Notes under the pieces: model-generated
The model's database searches: none
Told to the model about the DNA's origin: nothing
Seen by the model: only the letters and a program-made list of their open reading frames with translations
Program-made: the position numbers and the translations under genes
Shown here: piece after piece, positions 13,205 through 27,900 of the stretch
Numbering within the stretch: position 1 is the stretch's first letter
Layout: each line of letters opens with the position of its first letter
Origin: Baylisascaris procyonis
Taxonomy: Eukaryota; Nematoda; Chromadorea; Rhabditida; Ascarididae
Assembly: GCA_037389465.1 (NCBI GenBank)
Contig: JAZARR010000171.1
Coordinates: 5,541,001 to 5,605,000 of the forward strand
Length of the DNA stretch: 64,000 nucleotides
Direction of reading: 5' to 3'

Positions 13205-14953
13205 AACCTAGGAGAGTAAGCATGATCTAGTCGTTTTTTTTTCTTGAAAAAAAAAATTCATTTTTTCCGTCTCTGAATTTTTTATTTTCGGAGTCGATTT
13301 TGAGGAGCAGACTCATTCTTGCACGATAAAATCAAACGCTATGATGGCTAAAATGGGATTGTCGCCATCGTTTATCTAAATGAGAGTTAAATTGAAGTTT
13401 TGCGAGCGAGAGTTTGCATAAAACTGCCGCTCGCTGGCAAGACTGTCTTTCCAGTCTACGTTAATGATATTACACATTATACCTCATCATTCGTTTTAAA
13501 ACGGTTAATCCTACATATATATGCGCGTTGTTTTGAGGCGGGGATTAAGAGGGGGAATGCTTCGTTGAACGATTGGGAGAATTATTCGTTACTTAAAGGA
13601 TATCGACCGGGAGAGAGGAATTAATAGCAAAAATATTCTGGATTTTTCAACAATTCTTTTTGTTGATATAGCTTTTCATGGATCGATACTAAAATTTATC
13701 ATTGAAGTCAGATAAAGATCGAAAGAGCGAATCAAATGATCGAAGGCTGTGTAAGCCGTAGGTCCCTTCGAAAAGAATTTCCCTTGTATGTGTGTCTGTG
13801 TGTCTGTGTGAATTGCGGGGTGTGTGCATCTCAAAAGCCATACCCTGTACTTGCCATCTCTCTTTTTTTCACGTTATATCTCTTCACGCTCGTCGTCTAA
13901 TATACATCTTGAAAATACGTGGTTCTGTGTTTTCTAGTATATTGTATTATTTGTTGTTTTCTTTTTTTTTTTTTGAATATAGATAGTGGAGTGATTAGAA
14001 CTTCTCGTTTAAAATTCTCTTGCTATTTGCACTTTCGAATGCCGAGTGTTTTATTCTTGCAAAAAAGTCGTAGCTGCTAATTGATATTTTTTTGCGTACT
14101 AATTAATGTGCTGCTTGCGAGGAGGGAGGGGAAGGGTTATATATTCTAAAGGTATTGAATCGATCCTGAATGTTCCAGAATTTTCCTGAATTCCCAAAGT
14201 TCCAGGATAAAAAACTTCGCAGTGCGTCTGAATTCGGAAATTCTGACGATGGAATCTCAATATAGCGCTATCAGTAAACGTTTCATGTCTAGAATAGAGA
14301 GGAATATATGAATTATTGAGCGCTCTATGAATTTAAATTTTTTTTTCAATATTTTTGAAGCTTATTAAAATAGAACAAATTGAGCCCCATTCTTGAATAT
14401 CTTTAAATTTAGTGATGCAATTCCTTCGATAGAGAGATCGTTATCTAATATGCTAATTATTGATTATAATAAAACGAAATGCGTAAATTATTCGATACAT
14501 TTTGACTGAAACCTTTTAGCAGCTACGCAAATTTATTTGTTTCATTAAATTTCACCTAAAGTGATTGACATTAGTCATTAATAATTTATCGTAATTCTAA
14601 CAACCAGTAAGCGTTTTTTTTCTTTTTTGTTTTTGTTTTTGTTTTGAAAATTGTATATGGATATAAGCAGAGACAACTTTTACTGTTCAATTCATCGAAC
14701 ATAATCGGCATTCATTTTTGAATTTGGCACATCGAAACAAAGTGGCCATAATGTTGACTCATTCAGTTGCAGTTTGCCTAACTTCATCTTCGGCGGATTT
14801 GTGTTTACGCCAAAGTCGGTTCTTTAAAATACCCTGAGGTGTAAGTCGACCCTGAGGCGGTTTTGCCTAAGGGAACTTTAGTTGGGTCAGGCATTTGAAA
14901 AGTGCATTCTCATGTATCAGGTCGTTTTGTTGGGGTAGTCAAATTCAAACCGA

Positions 14954-15037
14954 ATGGTCGATGATGCTGAAGTGGTTGAAAAGCAAAGGTTGTCTGATCA
15001 GGAGAGGGCTGGAGCAAGATTTGATGAAGAAAGCTGG
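14954..15037 (+). CDS. Candidate orphan first exon, 28 residues, acidic/charged
   Basis: ATG opens a frame of 28 codons (begins MVDDAEVVEK, ends FDEESW) with balanced codon usage unlike the surrounding AT-rich DNA, ending exactly at a GTATGC donor in phase 0. The product is highly charged and I do not recognise it. No certain downstream partner is visible before the satellite array; a short segment ending at a GTAGGT donor near 15866 could follow. If real, the remaining exons may lie beyond the array, which would make the array intronic. It could also be chance. Confidence 0.35.
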
Positions 15038-15919
15038 GTATGCATAGTTGAGGAATATTTCTTTATTGTTTATGATTGTAATTGTTTAATGTATGCTGTA
15101 TACAGAAGAAATGTGTCATGTTCCCACTTTATAGGTTTTCATGTTATTTTCATCACTTTCATTTTCCATTACATACTCATTGTTCTCCAATTTTCTTAAA
15201 ATTTCTTCAAGCAGCGCTGTTGTATTATTATTAATGATACGGTAGATGCAAAATTTTTGTGTCTGTTAATTAAGCGTTATATGATTAGGTATTTTTTCGA
15301 TTTGATTTGATTTGATTTGATTTTGATTTTGATTTTGATCGTACGCATCCGTTCTTTCATCTCATGGCGACCCGTTTCATTGATTTAATTTCTCATTGCT
15401 TAGTAGTCGTTTGCAGTCAAATTTGTTGTGTGTGTGTGTGTTCGTACATAATTGGCAGCTTTCTTCTGAATTCGTTTTGTCTCCACTCCTTTCTTGGGTT
15501 CTGTGATGTAATGCGTTTTCAAGTTTTTTTTTTCTTTTTTTGTCATGGTTAAGCTGAATAAATTGCACATTTATAAGCCGCATTTTATGAGAATGAACAT
15601 TTGACACATGTCGAAAGGTTATTTCTGTTCTGGCTAGAGGATTGATGGGGACAAACATCCTTTTCATTTCCTTTCATCTGTCCTCCCGCCTAGAAAAATT
15701 TGCCATTTAAGCATCTTTTTCTTCTAAGAATTCTTTAATGTTTTTACTGTCATATCCTTCTAAATTCTTCAAATTACTGAGCATTCGTTCGGAAATTTTA
15801 AGGTTGTTGTATAGTAGCATCTCAATAAGAATATGAGCAGTTACTGGCAGCAGCAGTTGTTGCTAGTAGGTTCTGTGATATTTCGGTTTAATTTAGTATC
15901 CAGTGGCATCAACGGTTTA
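15038..15919. other. AT-rich DNA between candidate exon and satellite array
   Basis: T-rich, with a TTGAT/TTTTGAT pentamer-hexamer tract at 15299-15339. Similarity to the satellite unit fades in at about 15920; I see nothing else supportable. Confidence 0.5.
15299..15339. repeat. TTTGA/TTTTGA short tandem repeat
   Basis: About eight units of TTTGA that grow to TTTTGA towards the 3' side, immediately 5' of a short CG-containing spacer. Confidence 0.85.
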
Positions 15920-18900
15920 GTTCTCTTTATTTGTGTCTACTCAGTGAGGCCTCGCAAATGGTCTACGGATTACTGTCCAAGGACAAACAGGAGCCGAGAA
16001 AAAAATTGTACCCGATTTCGATCAGCTGGGTATGAAATGATAGCACTCGATGAGCTGATCACGGATAACTGCGCTCCTTCCCGTTTTATAAGAAAAAAAG
16101 GAAATTATAGATAGGTCCACGGATGCTGTATTTTCATATAAATGTACCGTAATTGATATTTGCCACCTTTTCTCGGCAACGGTTAGGCTTCTGGAGTAAC
16201 GGTTTGCTTCCGTTAACACAACTTTTAAAGCTCTATCAAATGACGTATAGCTTGTTGTATTTCGAGAGGAAGGTTGAAAACCGAATCGACCCGGCAGAAT
16301 TTCTGAAATATCGATTTTTGCAACATAGGGTGTTCTGGTTCTCGGCCGATATTTCATATAAGCAAAAGCGGTCTCTCGATTTGTGGTCTACTCGGCGGGA
16401 GCTCTCGAACGATATATAGATCACCGCCCGAGGTCAAACACGAGCCGAGAAAAAAATTCCGAAATATCGCAATTTTTCAATTGTAAGGGGGTAGTACAGG
16501 GAAATTTTGGAAAAATATTTCTGGTCCCCGATTTCGATGATTTTGGTGTCAAATGATAGAACTCAGTGAGCTGACCACAGACATGTGCGCTGTTTACCGT
16601 CTTATTTCATAGGAATGAAATTATAGGTGCAGGAATGTCGTATTTCTATACAAATGTACTATAATTGATATTTGCGACCTTTTTCTCGGCAACGGTTAGG
16701 CTTATGGAGTAACGGTTTGCTTCCGTTAACACAACTTTTAAAGCTCTATCAAATGACGTATAGCTTGTTGTATTTCGAGAGGAAGGTTGAAAACCGAATC
16801 GACCCGGCAGAATTTCTGAAATATCGATTTTTGCAACATAGGGTGTTCCGGTTCTCGGCCGATATTTCATATAAGCAAAAGCGGTCTCTCGATTTGTGGT
16901 CTACTCGGCGGGAGCTCTCGAACGATGTATAGATCACCGCCCGAGGTCAAACACGAGCCGAGAAAAAAATTCCGAAAGATCGCAATTTTTCAATTGTCAG
17001 GGGGTAGTACAGGGAAATTTTGGAAAAATATTTCTGGTCCCCGATTTCGATGATTTTGGTGTCAAATGATAGAACTCAGTGAGCTGACCACAGACATGTG
17101 CGCTGTTTACCGTCTTATTTCATAGGAATGAAATTATAGGTGCAGGAATGTCGTATTTCTATACAAATGTACTATAATTGATATTTGCGACCTTTTTCTC
17201 GGCAACGGTTAGGCTTATGGAGTAACGGTTTGCTTCCGTTAACACAACTTTTAAAGCTCTATCAAATGACGTATAGCTTGTTGTATTTCGAGAGGAAGGT
17301 TGAAAACCGAATCGACCCGGCAGAATTTCTGAAATATCGATTTTTGCAACATAGGGTGTTCTGGTTCTCGGCCGATATTTCATATAAGCAAAAGCGGTCT
17401 CTCGATTTGTGGTCTACTCGGCGGGAGCTCTCGAACGATATATAGATCACCGCCCGAGGTCAAACACGAGCCGAGAAAAAAATTCCGAAATATCGCAATT
17501 TTTCAATTGTAAGGGGGTAGTACAGGGAATTTTTGGAAAAATATTTCTGGTCCCCGATTTCGATGATTTTGGTGTCAAATGATAGAACTCAGTGAGCTGA
17601 CCACAGACATGTGCGCTGTTTACCGTCTTATTTCATAGGAATGAAATTATAGGTGCAGGAATGTCGTATTTCTATACAAATGTACTGTAATTGATATTTG
17701 CGACCTTTTTCTCGGCAACGGTTAGGCTTATGGAGTAACGGTTTGCTTCCGTTAACACAACTTTTAAAGCTCTATCAAATGACGTATAGCTTGTTGTATT
17801 TCGAGAGGAAGGTTGAAAACCGAATCGACCCGGCAGAATTTCTGAAATATCGATTTTTGCAACATAGGGTGTTCCGGTTCTCGGCCGATATTTCATATAA
17901 GCAAAAGCGGTCTCTCGATTTGTGGTCTACTCGGCGGGAGCTCTCGAACGATGTATAGATCACCGCCCGAGGTCAAACACGAGCCGAGAAAAAAATGCCG
18001 AAAGATCGCAATTTTTCAATTGTGAGGGGGTAGTACAGGGAAATTTTGGAAAAATATTTCTGGTCCCCGATTTCGATGATTTTGGTGTCAAATGATAGAA
18101 CTCAGTGAGCTGACCACAGACATGTGCGCTGTTTACCGTCTTATTTCATAGGAATGAAATTATAGGTGCAGGAATGTCGTATTTCTATACAAATGTACTG
18201 TAATTGATATTTGCGACCTTTTTCTCGGCAACGGTTAGGCTTATGGAGTAACGGTTTGCTTCCGTTAACACAACTTTTAAAGCTCTATCAAATGACGTAT
18301 AGCTTGTTGTATTTCGAGAGGAAGGTTGAAAACCGAATCGACCCGGCAGAATTTCTGAAATATCGATTTTTGCAACATAGGGTGTTCCGGTTCTCGGCCG
18401 ATATTTCATATAAGCAAAAGCGGTCTCTCGATTTGTGGTCTACTCGGCGGGAGCTCTCGAACGATGTATAGATCACCGCCCGAGGTCAAACACGAGCCGA
18501 GAAAAAAATTCCGAAAGATCGCAATTTTTCAATTGTCAGGGGGTAGTACAGGGAAATTTTGGAAAAATATTTCTGGTCCCCGATTTCGATGATTTTGGTG
18601 TCAAATGATAGAACTCAGTGAGCTGACCACAGACATGTGCGCTGTTTACCGTCTTATTTCATAGGAATGAAATTATAGGTGCAGGAATGTCGTATTTCTA
18701 TACAAATGTACTGTAATTGATATTTGCGACCTTTTTCTCGGCAACGGTTAGGCTTATGGAGTAACGGTTTGCTTCCGTTAACACAACTTTTAAAGCTCTA
18801 TCAAATGACGTATAGCTTGTTGTATTTCGAGAGGAAGGTTGAAAACCGAATCGACCCGGCAGAATTTCTGAAATATCGATTTTTGCAACATAGGGTGTTC

Positions 18901-21900
18901 CGGTTCTCGGCCGATATTTCATATAAGCAAAAGCGGTCTCTCGATTTGTGGTCTACTCGGCGGGAGCTCTCGAACGATGTATAGATCACCGCCCGAGGTC
19001 AAACACGAGCCGAGAAAAAAATGCCGAAAGATCGCAATTTTTCAATTGTGAGGGGGTAGTACAGGGAAATTTTGGAAAAATATTTCTGGTCCCCGATTTC
19101 GATGATTTTGGTGTCAAATGATAGAACTCAGTGAGCTGACCACAGACATGTGCGCTGTTTACCGTCTTATTTCATAGGAATGAAATTATAGGTGCAGGAA
19201 TGTCGTATTTCTATACAAATGTACTATAATTGATATTTGCGACCTTTTTCTCGGCAACGGTTAGGCTTATGGAGTAACGGTTTGCTTCCGTTAACACAAC
19301 TTTTAAAGCTCTATCAAATGACGTATAGCTTGTTGTATTTCGAGAGGAAGGTTGAAAACCGAATCGACCCGGCAGAATTTCTGAAATATCGATTTTTGCA
19401 ACATAGGGTGTTCTGGTTCTCGGCCGATATTTCATATAAGCAAAAGCGGTCTCTCGATTTGTGGTCTACTCGGCGGGAGCTCTCGAACGATATATAGATC
19501 ACCGCCCGAGGTCAAACACGAGCCGAGAAAAAAATTCCGAAATATCGCAATTTTTCAATTGTAAGGGGGTAGTACAGGGAAATTTTGGAAAAATATTTCT
19601 GGTCCCCGATTTCGATGATTTTGGTGTCAAATGATAGAACTCAGTGAGCTGACCACAGACATGTGCGCTGTTTACCGTCTTATTTCATAGGAATGAAATT
19701 ATAGGTGCAGGAATGTCGTATTTCTATACAAATGTACTATAATTGATATTTGCGACCTTTTTCTCGGCAACGGTTAGGCTTATGGAGTAACGGTTTGCTT
19801 CCGTTAACACAACTTTTAAAGCTCTATCAAATGACGTATAGCTTGTTGTATTTCGAGAGGAAGGTTGAAAACCGAATCGACCCGGCAGAATTTCTGAAAT
19901 ATCGATTTTTGCAACATAGGGTGTTCCGGTTCTCGGCCGATATTTCATATAAGCAAAAGCGGTCTCTCGATTTGTGGTCTACTCGGCGGGAGCTCTCGAA
20001 CGATGTATAGATCACCGCCCGAGGTCAAACACGAGCCGAGAAAAAAATGCCGAAAGATCGCAATTTTTCAATTGTGAGGGGGTAGTACAGGGAAATTTTG
20101 GAAAAATATTTCTGGTCCCCGATTTCGATGATTTTGGTGTCAAATGATAGAACTCAGTGAGCTGACCACAGACATGTGCGCTGTTTACCGTCTTATTTCA
20201 TAGGAATGAAATTATAGGTGCAGGAATGTCGTATTTCTATACAAATGTACTATAATTGATATTTGCGACCTTTTTCTCGGCAACGGTTAGGCTTATGGAG
20301 TAACGGTTTGCTTCCGTTAACACAACTTTTAAAGCTCTATCAAATGACGTATAGCTTGTTGTATTTCGAGAGGAAGGTTGAAAACCGAATCGACCCGGCA
20401 GAATTTCTGAAATATCGATTTTTGCAACATAGGGTGTTCTGGTTCTCGGCCGATATTTCATATAAGCAAAAGCGGTCTCTCGATTTGTGGTCTACTCGGC
20501 GGGAGCTCTCGAACGATATATAGATCACCGCCCGAGGTCAAACACGAGCCGAGAAAAAAATTCCGAAATATCGCAATTTTTCAATTGTAAGGGGGTAGTA
20601 CAGGGAAATTTTGGAAAAATATTTCTGGTCCCCGATTTCGATGATTTTGGTGTCAAATGATAGAACTCAGTGAGCTGACCACAGACATGTGCGCTGTTTA
20701 CCGTCTTATTTCATAGGAATGAAATTATAGGTGCAGGAATGTCGTATTTCTATACAAATGTACTATAATTGATATTTGCGACCTTTTTCTCGGCAACGGT
20801 TAGGCTTATGGAGTAACGGTTTGCTTCCGTTAACACAACTTTTAAAGCTCTATCAAATGACGTATAGCTTGTTGTATTTCGAGAGGAAGGTTGAAAACCG
20901 AATCGACCCGGCAGAATTTCTGAAATATCGATTTTTGCAACATAGGGTGTTCTGGTTCTCGGCCGATATTTCATATAAGCAAAAGCAGTCTCTCGATTTG
21001 TGGTCTACTCGGCGGGAGCTCTCGAACGATATATAGATCACCGCCCGAGGTCAAACACGAGCCGAGAAAAAAATTCCGAAATATCGCAATTTTTCAATTG
21101 TAAGGGGGTAGTACAGGGAAATTTTGGAAAAATATTTCTGGTCCCCGATTTCGATGATTTTGGTGTCAAATGATAGAACTCAGTGAGCTGACCACAGACA
21201 TGTGCGCTGTTTACCGTCTTATTTCATAGGAATGAAATTATAGGTGCAGGAATGTCGTATTTCTATACAAATGTACTATAATTGATATTTGCGACCTTTT
21301 TCTCGGCAACGGTTAGGCTTATGGAGTAACGGTTTGCTTCCGTTAACACAACTTTTAAAGCTCTATCAAATGACGTATAGCTTGTTGTATTTCGAGAGGA
21401 AGGTTGAAAACCGAATCGACCCGGCAGAATTTCTGAAATATCGATTTTTGCAACATAGGGTGTTCTGGTTCTCGGCCGATATTTCATATAAGCAAAAGCG
21501 GTCTCTCGATTTGTGGTCTACTCGGCGGGAGCTCTCGAACGATATATAGATCACCGCCCGAGGTCAAACACGAGCCGAGAAAAAATTCCGAAATATCGCA
21601 ATTTTTCAATTGTAAGGGGGTAGTACAGGGAAATTTTGGAAAAATATTTCTGGTCCCCGATTTCGATGATTTTGGTGTCAAATGATAGAACTCAGTGAGC
21701 TGACCACAGACATGTGCGCTGTTTACCGTCTTATTTCATAGGAATGAAATTATAGGTGCAGGAATGTCGTATTTCTATACAAATGTACTATAATTGATAT
21801 TTGCGACCTTTTTCTCGGCAACGGTTAGGCTTATGGAGTAACGGTTTGCTTCCGTTAACACAACTTTTAAAGCTCTATCAAATGACGTATAGCTTGTTGT

Positions 21901-24900
21901 ATTTCGAGAGGAAGGTTGAAAACCGAATCGACCCGGCAGAATTTCTGAAATATCGATTTTTGCAACATAGGGTGTTCTGGTTCTCGGCCGATATTTCATA
22001 TAAGCAAAAGCGGTCTCTCGATTTGTGGTCTACTCGGCGGGAGCTCTCGAACGATATATAGATCACCGCCCGAGGTCAAACACGAGCCGAGAAAAAAATT
22101 CCGAAATATCGCAATTTTTCAATTGTAAGGGGGTAGTACAGGGAAATTTTGGAAAAATATTTCTGGTCCCCGATTTCGATGATTTTGGTGTCAAATGATA
22201 GAACTCAGTGAGCTGACCACAGACATGTGCGCTGTTTACCGTCTTATTTCATAGGAATGAAATTATAGGTGCAGGAATGTCGTATTTCTATACAAATGTA
22301 CTGTAATTGATATTTGCGACCTTTTTCTCGGCAACGGTTAGGCTTATGGAGTAACGGTTTGCTTCCGTTAACACAACTTTTAAAGCTCTATCAAATGACG
22401 TATAGCTTGTTGTATTTCGAGAGGAAGGTTGAAAACCGAATCGACCCGGCAGAATTTCTGAAATATCGATTTTTGCAACATAGGGTGTTCTGGTTCTCGG
22501 CCGATATTTCATATAAGCAAAAGCGGTCTCTCGATTTGTGGTCTACTCGGCGGGAGCTCTCGAACGATATATAGATCACCGCCCGAGGTCAAACACGAGC
22601 CGAGAAAAAATTCCGAAATATCGCAATTTTTCAATTGTAAGGGGGTAGTACAGGGAAATTTTGGAAAAATATTTCTGGTCCCCGATTTCGATGATTTTGG
22701 TGTCAAATGATAGAACTCAGTGAGCTGACCACAGACATGTGCGCTGTTTACCGTCTTATTTCATAGGAATGAAATTATAGGTGCAGGAATGTCGTATTTC
22801 TATACAAATGTACTATAATTGATATTTGCGACCTTTTTCTCGGCAACGGTTAGGCTTATGGAGTAACGGTTTGCTTCCGTTAACACAACTTTTAAAGCTC
22901 TATCACATGACGTATAGCTTGTTGTATTTCGAGAGGAAGGTTGAAAACCGAATCGACCCGGCAGAATTTCTGAAATATCGATTTTTGCAACATAGGGTGT
23001 TCCGGTTCTCGGCCGATATTTCATATAAGCAAAAGCGGTCTCTCGATTTGTGGTCTACTCGGCGGGAGCTCTCGAACGATGTATAGATCACCGCCCGAGG
23101 TCAAACACGAGCCGAGAAAAAATTCCGAAAGATCGCAATTTTTCAATTGTCAGGGGGTAGTACAGGGAAATTTTGGAAAAATATTTCTGGTCCCGATTTC
23201 GATGATTTTGGTGTCAAATGATAGAACTCAGTGAGCTGACCACAGACATGTGCGCTGTTTACGGTCTTATTTCATAGGAATGAAATTATAGGTGCAGGAA
23301 TGTCGTATTTCTATACAAATGTACTATAATTGATATTTGCGACCTTTTTCTCGGCAACGGTTAGGCTTATGGAGTAACGGTTTGCTTCCGTTAACACAAC
23401 TTTCAAAGCTCTATCAAATGACGTATAGCTTGTTGTATTTCGAGAGGAAGGTTGAAAACCGAATCGACCCGGCAGAATTTCTGAAATATCGATTTTTGCA
23501 ACATAGGGTGTTCTCGTTCTCGGCCGATATTTCATATAAGCAAAAGCGGTCTCTCGATTTGTGGTCTACTCGGCGGGAGCTCTCGAACGATATATAGATC
23601 ACCGCCCGAGGTCAAACACGAGCCGAGAAAAAAATTCCGAAATATCGCAATTTTTCAATTGTAAGGGGGTAGTACAGGGAAATTTTGGAAAAATATTTCT
23701 GGTCCCCGATTTCGATGATTTTGGTGTCAAATGATAGAACTCAGTGAGCTGACCACAGACATGTGCGCTGTTTACCGCCTTATTTCATAGGAATGAAATT
23801 ATAGGTGCAGGAATGTCGTATTTCTATACAAATGTACTGTAATTGATATTTGCGACCTTTTTCTCGGCAACGGTTAGGCTTATGGAGTAACGGTTTGCTT
23901 CCGTTAACACAACTTTTAAAGCTCTATCAAATGACGTATAGCTTGTTGTATTTCGAGAGGAAGGTTGAAAACCGAATCGACCCGGCAGAATTTCTGAAAT
24001 ATCGATTTTTGCAACATAGGGTGTTCTGGTTCTCGGCCGATATTTCATATAAGCAAAAGCGGTCTCTCGATTTGTGGTCTACTCGGCGGGAGCTCTCGAA
24101 CGATATATAGATCACCGCCCGAGGTCAAACACGAGCCGAGAAAAAAATTCCGAAATATCGCAATTTTTCAATTGTAAGGGGGTAGTACAGGGAAATTTTG
24201 GAAAAATATTTCTGGTCCCCGATTTCGATGATTTTGGTGTCAAATGATAGAACTCAGTGAGCTGACCACAGACATGTGCGCTGTTTACCGTCTTATTTCA
24301 TAGGAATGAAATTATAGGTGCAGGAATGTCGTATTTCTATACAAATGTACTATAATTGATATTTGCGACCTTTTTCTCGGCAACGGTTAGGCTTATGGAG
24401 TAACGGTTTGCTTCCGTTAACACAACTTTTAAAGCTCTATCACATGACGTATAGCTTGTTGTATTTCGAGAGGAAGGTTGAAAACCGAATCGACCCGGCA
24501 GAATTTCTGAAATATCGATTTTTGCAACATAGGGTGTTCCGGTTCTCGGCCGATATTTCATATAAGCAAAAGCGGTCTCTCGATTTGTGGTCTACTCGGC
24601 GGGAGCTCTCGAACGATGTATAGATCACCGCCCGAGGTCAAACACGAGCCGAGAAAAAAATTCCGAAAGATCGCAATTTTTCAATTGTCAGGGGGTAGTA
24701 CAGGGAAATTTTGGAAAAATATTTCTGGTCCCGATTTCGATGATTTTGGTGTCAAATGATAGAACTCAGTGAGCTGACCACAGACATGTGCGCTGTTTAC
24801 GGTCTTATTTCATAGGAATGAAATTATAGGTGCAGGAATGTCGTATTTCTATACAAATGTACTATAATTGATATTTGCGACCTTTTTCTCGGCAACGGTT

Positions 24901-27900
24901 AGGCTTATGGAGTAACGGTTTGCTTCCGTTAACACAACTTTCAAAGCTCTATCAAATGACGTATAGCTTGTTGTATTTCGAGAGGAAGGTTGAAAACCGA
25001 ATCGACCCGGCAGAATTTCTGAAATATCGATTTTTGCAACATAGGGTGTTCTCGTTCTCGGCCGATATTTCATATAAGCAAAAGCGGTCTCTCGATTTGT
25101 GGTCTACTCGGCGGGAGCTCTCGAACGATATATAGATCACCGCCCGAGGTCAAACACGAGCCGAGAAAAAAATTCCGAAAAATCGCAATTTTTCAATTGT
25201 AAGGGGGTAGTACAGGGAATTTTTGGAAAAATATTTCTGGTCCCCGATTTCGATGATTTTGGTGTCAAATGATAGAACTCAGTGAGCTGACCACAGACAT
25301 GTGCGCTGTTTACCGTCTTATTTCATAGGAATGAAATTATGGGTGCAGGAATGTCGTATTTCCATACAAATGTACTGTAATTGATATTTGCGACCTTTTT
25401 CTCGGCAACGGTTAGGCTTATGGAGTAACGGTTTGCTTCCGTTAACACAACTTTCAAAGCTCTATCAAATGACGTATAGCTTGTTGTATTTCGAGAGGAA
25501 GGTTGAAAACCGAATCGACCCGGCAGAATTTCTGAAATATCGATTTTTGCAACATAGGGTGTTCCGGTTCTCGGCCGATATTTCATATAAGCAAAAGCGG
25601 TCTCTCGATTTGTGGTCTACTCGGCGGGAGCTCTCGAACGATATATAGATCACCGCCCGAGGTCAAACACGAGCCGAGAAAAAAATTCCGAAATATCGCA
25701 ATTTTTCAATTGTAAGGGGGTAGTACAGGGAAATTTTGGAAAAATATTTCTGGTCCCCGATTTCGATGATTTTGGTGTCAAATGATAGAACTCAGTGAGC
25801 TGACCACAGACATGTGCGCTGTTTACCGTCTTATTTCATAGGAATGAAATTATAGGTGCAGGAATGTCGTATTTCTATACAAATGTACTATAATTGATAT
25901 TTGCGATCTTTTTCTCGGCAACGGTTAGGCTTATGGAGTAACGGTTTGCTTCCGTTAACACAACTTTTAAAGCTCTATCGCATGACGTATAGCTTGTTGT
26001 ATTTCGAGAGGAAGGTTGAAAACCGAATCGACCCGGCAGAATTTCTGAAATATCGATTTTTGCAACATAGGGTGTTCCGGTTCTCGGCCGATATTTCATA
26101 TAAGCAAAAGCGGTCTCTCGATTTGTGGTCTACTCGGCGGGAGCTCTCGAACGATGTATAGATCACCGCCCGAGGTCAAACACGAGCCGAGAAAAAAATT
26201 CCGAAAGATCGCAATTTTTCAATTGTCAGGGGGTAGTACAGGGAAATTTTGGAAAAATATTTCTGGTCCCGATTTCGATGATTTTGGTGTCAAATGATAG
26301 AACTCAGTGAGCTGACCACAGACATGTGCGCTGTTTACCGTCTTATTTCATAGGAATGAAATTATAGGTGCAGGAATGTCGTATTTCTATACAAATGTAC
26401 TGTAATTGATATTTGCGACCTTTTTCTCGGCAACGGTTAGGCTTATGGAGTAACGGTTTGCTTCCGTTAACACAACTTTTAAAGCTCTATCAAATGACGT
26501 ATAGCTTGTTGTATTTCGAGAGGAAGGTTGAAAACCGAATCGACCCGGCAGAATTTCTGAAATATCGATTTTTGCAACATAGGGTGTTCCGGTTCTCGGC
26601 CGATATTTCATATAAGCAAAAGCGGTCTCTCGATTTGTGGTCTACTCGGCGGGAGCTCTCGAACGATATATAGATCACCGCCCGAGGTCAAACACGAGCC
26701 GAGAAAAAAATTCCGAAATATCGCAATTTTTCAATTGTAAGGGGGTAGTACAGGGAAATTTTGGAAAAATATTTCTGGTCCCCGATTTCGATGATTTTGG
26801 TGTCAAATGATAGAACTCAGTGAGCTGACCACAGACATGTGCGCTGTTTACCGTCTTATTTCATAGGAATGAAATTATAGGTGCAGGAATGTCGTATTTC
26901 TATACAAATGTACTGTAATTGATATTTGCGACCTTTTTCTCGGCAACGGTTAGGCTTATGGAGTAACGGTTTGCTTCCGTTAACACAACTTTTAAAGCTC
27001 TATCAAATGACGTATAGCTTGTTGTATTTCGAGAGGAAGGTTGAAAACCGAATCGACCCGGCAGAATTTCTGAAATATCGATTTTTGCAACATAGGGTGT
27101 TCCGGTTCTCGGCCGATATTTCATATAAGCAAAAGCGGTCTCTCGATTTGTGGTCTACTCGGCGGGAGCTCTCGAACGATATATAGATCACCGCCCGAGG
27201 TCAAACACGAGCCGAGAAAAAAATTCCGAAATATCGCAATTTTTCAATTGTAAGGGGGTAGTACAGGGAAATTTTGGAAAAATATTTCTGGTCCCCGATT
27301 TCGATGATTTTGGTGTCAAATGATAGAACTCAGTGAGCTGACCACAGACATGTGCGCTGTTTACCGTCTTATTTCATAGGAATGAAATTATAGGTGCAGG
27401 AATGTCGTATTTCTATACAAATGTACTATAATTGATATTTGCGACCTTTTTCTCGGCAACGGTTAGGCTTATGGAGTAACGGTTTGCTTCCGTTAACACA
27501 ACTTTTAAAGCTCTATCACATGACGTATAGCTTGTTGTATTTCGAGAGGAAGGTTGAAAACCGAATCGACCCGGCAGAATTTCTGAAATATCGATTTTTG
27601 CAACATAGGGTGTTCCGGTTCTCGGCCGATATTTCATATAAGCAAAAGCGGTCTCTCGATTTGTGGTCTACTCGGCGGGAGCTCTCGAACGATATATAGA
27701 TCACCGCCCGAGGTCAAACACGAGCCGAGAAAAAAATTCCGAAATATCGCAATTTTTCAATTGTAAGGGGGTAGTACAGGGAAATTTTGGAAAAATATTT
27801 CTGGTCCCCGATTTCGATGATTTTGGTGTCAAATGATAGAACTCAGTGAGCTGACCACAGACATGTGCGCTGTTTACCGTCTTATTTCATAGGAATGAAA

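Larger units (their letters stand above)
11549..14953. other. Intergenic DNA downstream of ONECUT
   Basis: No convincing exon seen. It contains a CT tract at 11977-12012, a GT microsatellite at 13148-13201, and T-rich and G/A-rich low-complexity stretches. An 87-codon open frame on the minus strand (12268-12531) has no recognisable family and no splice context. The 3' UTR of the ONECUT gene must start here, but I saw no clear AATAAA close to the stop. Confidence 0.6.
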
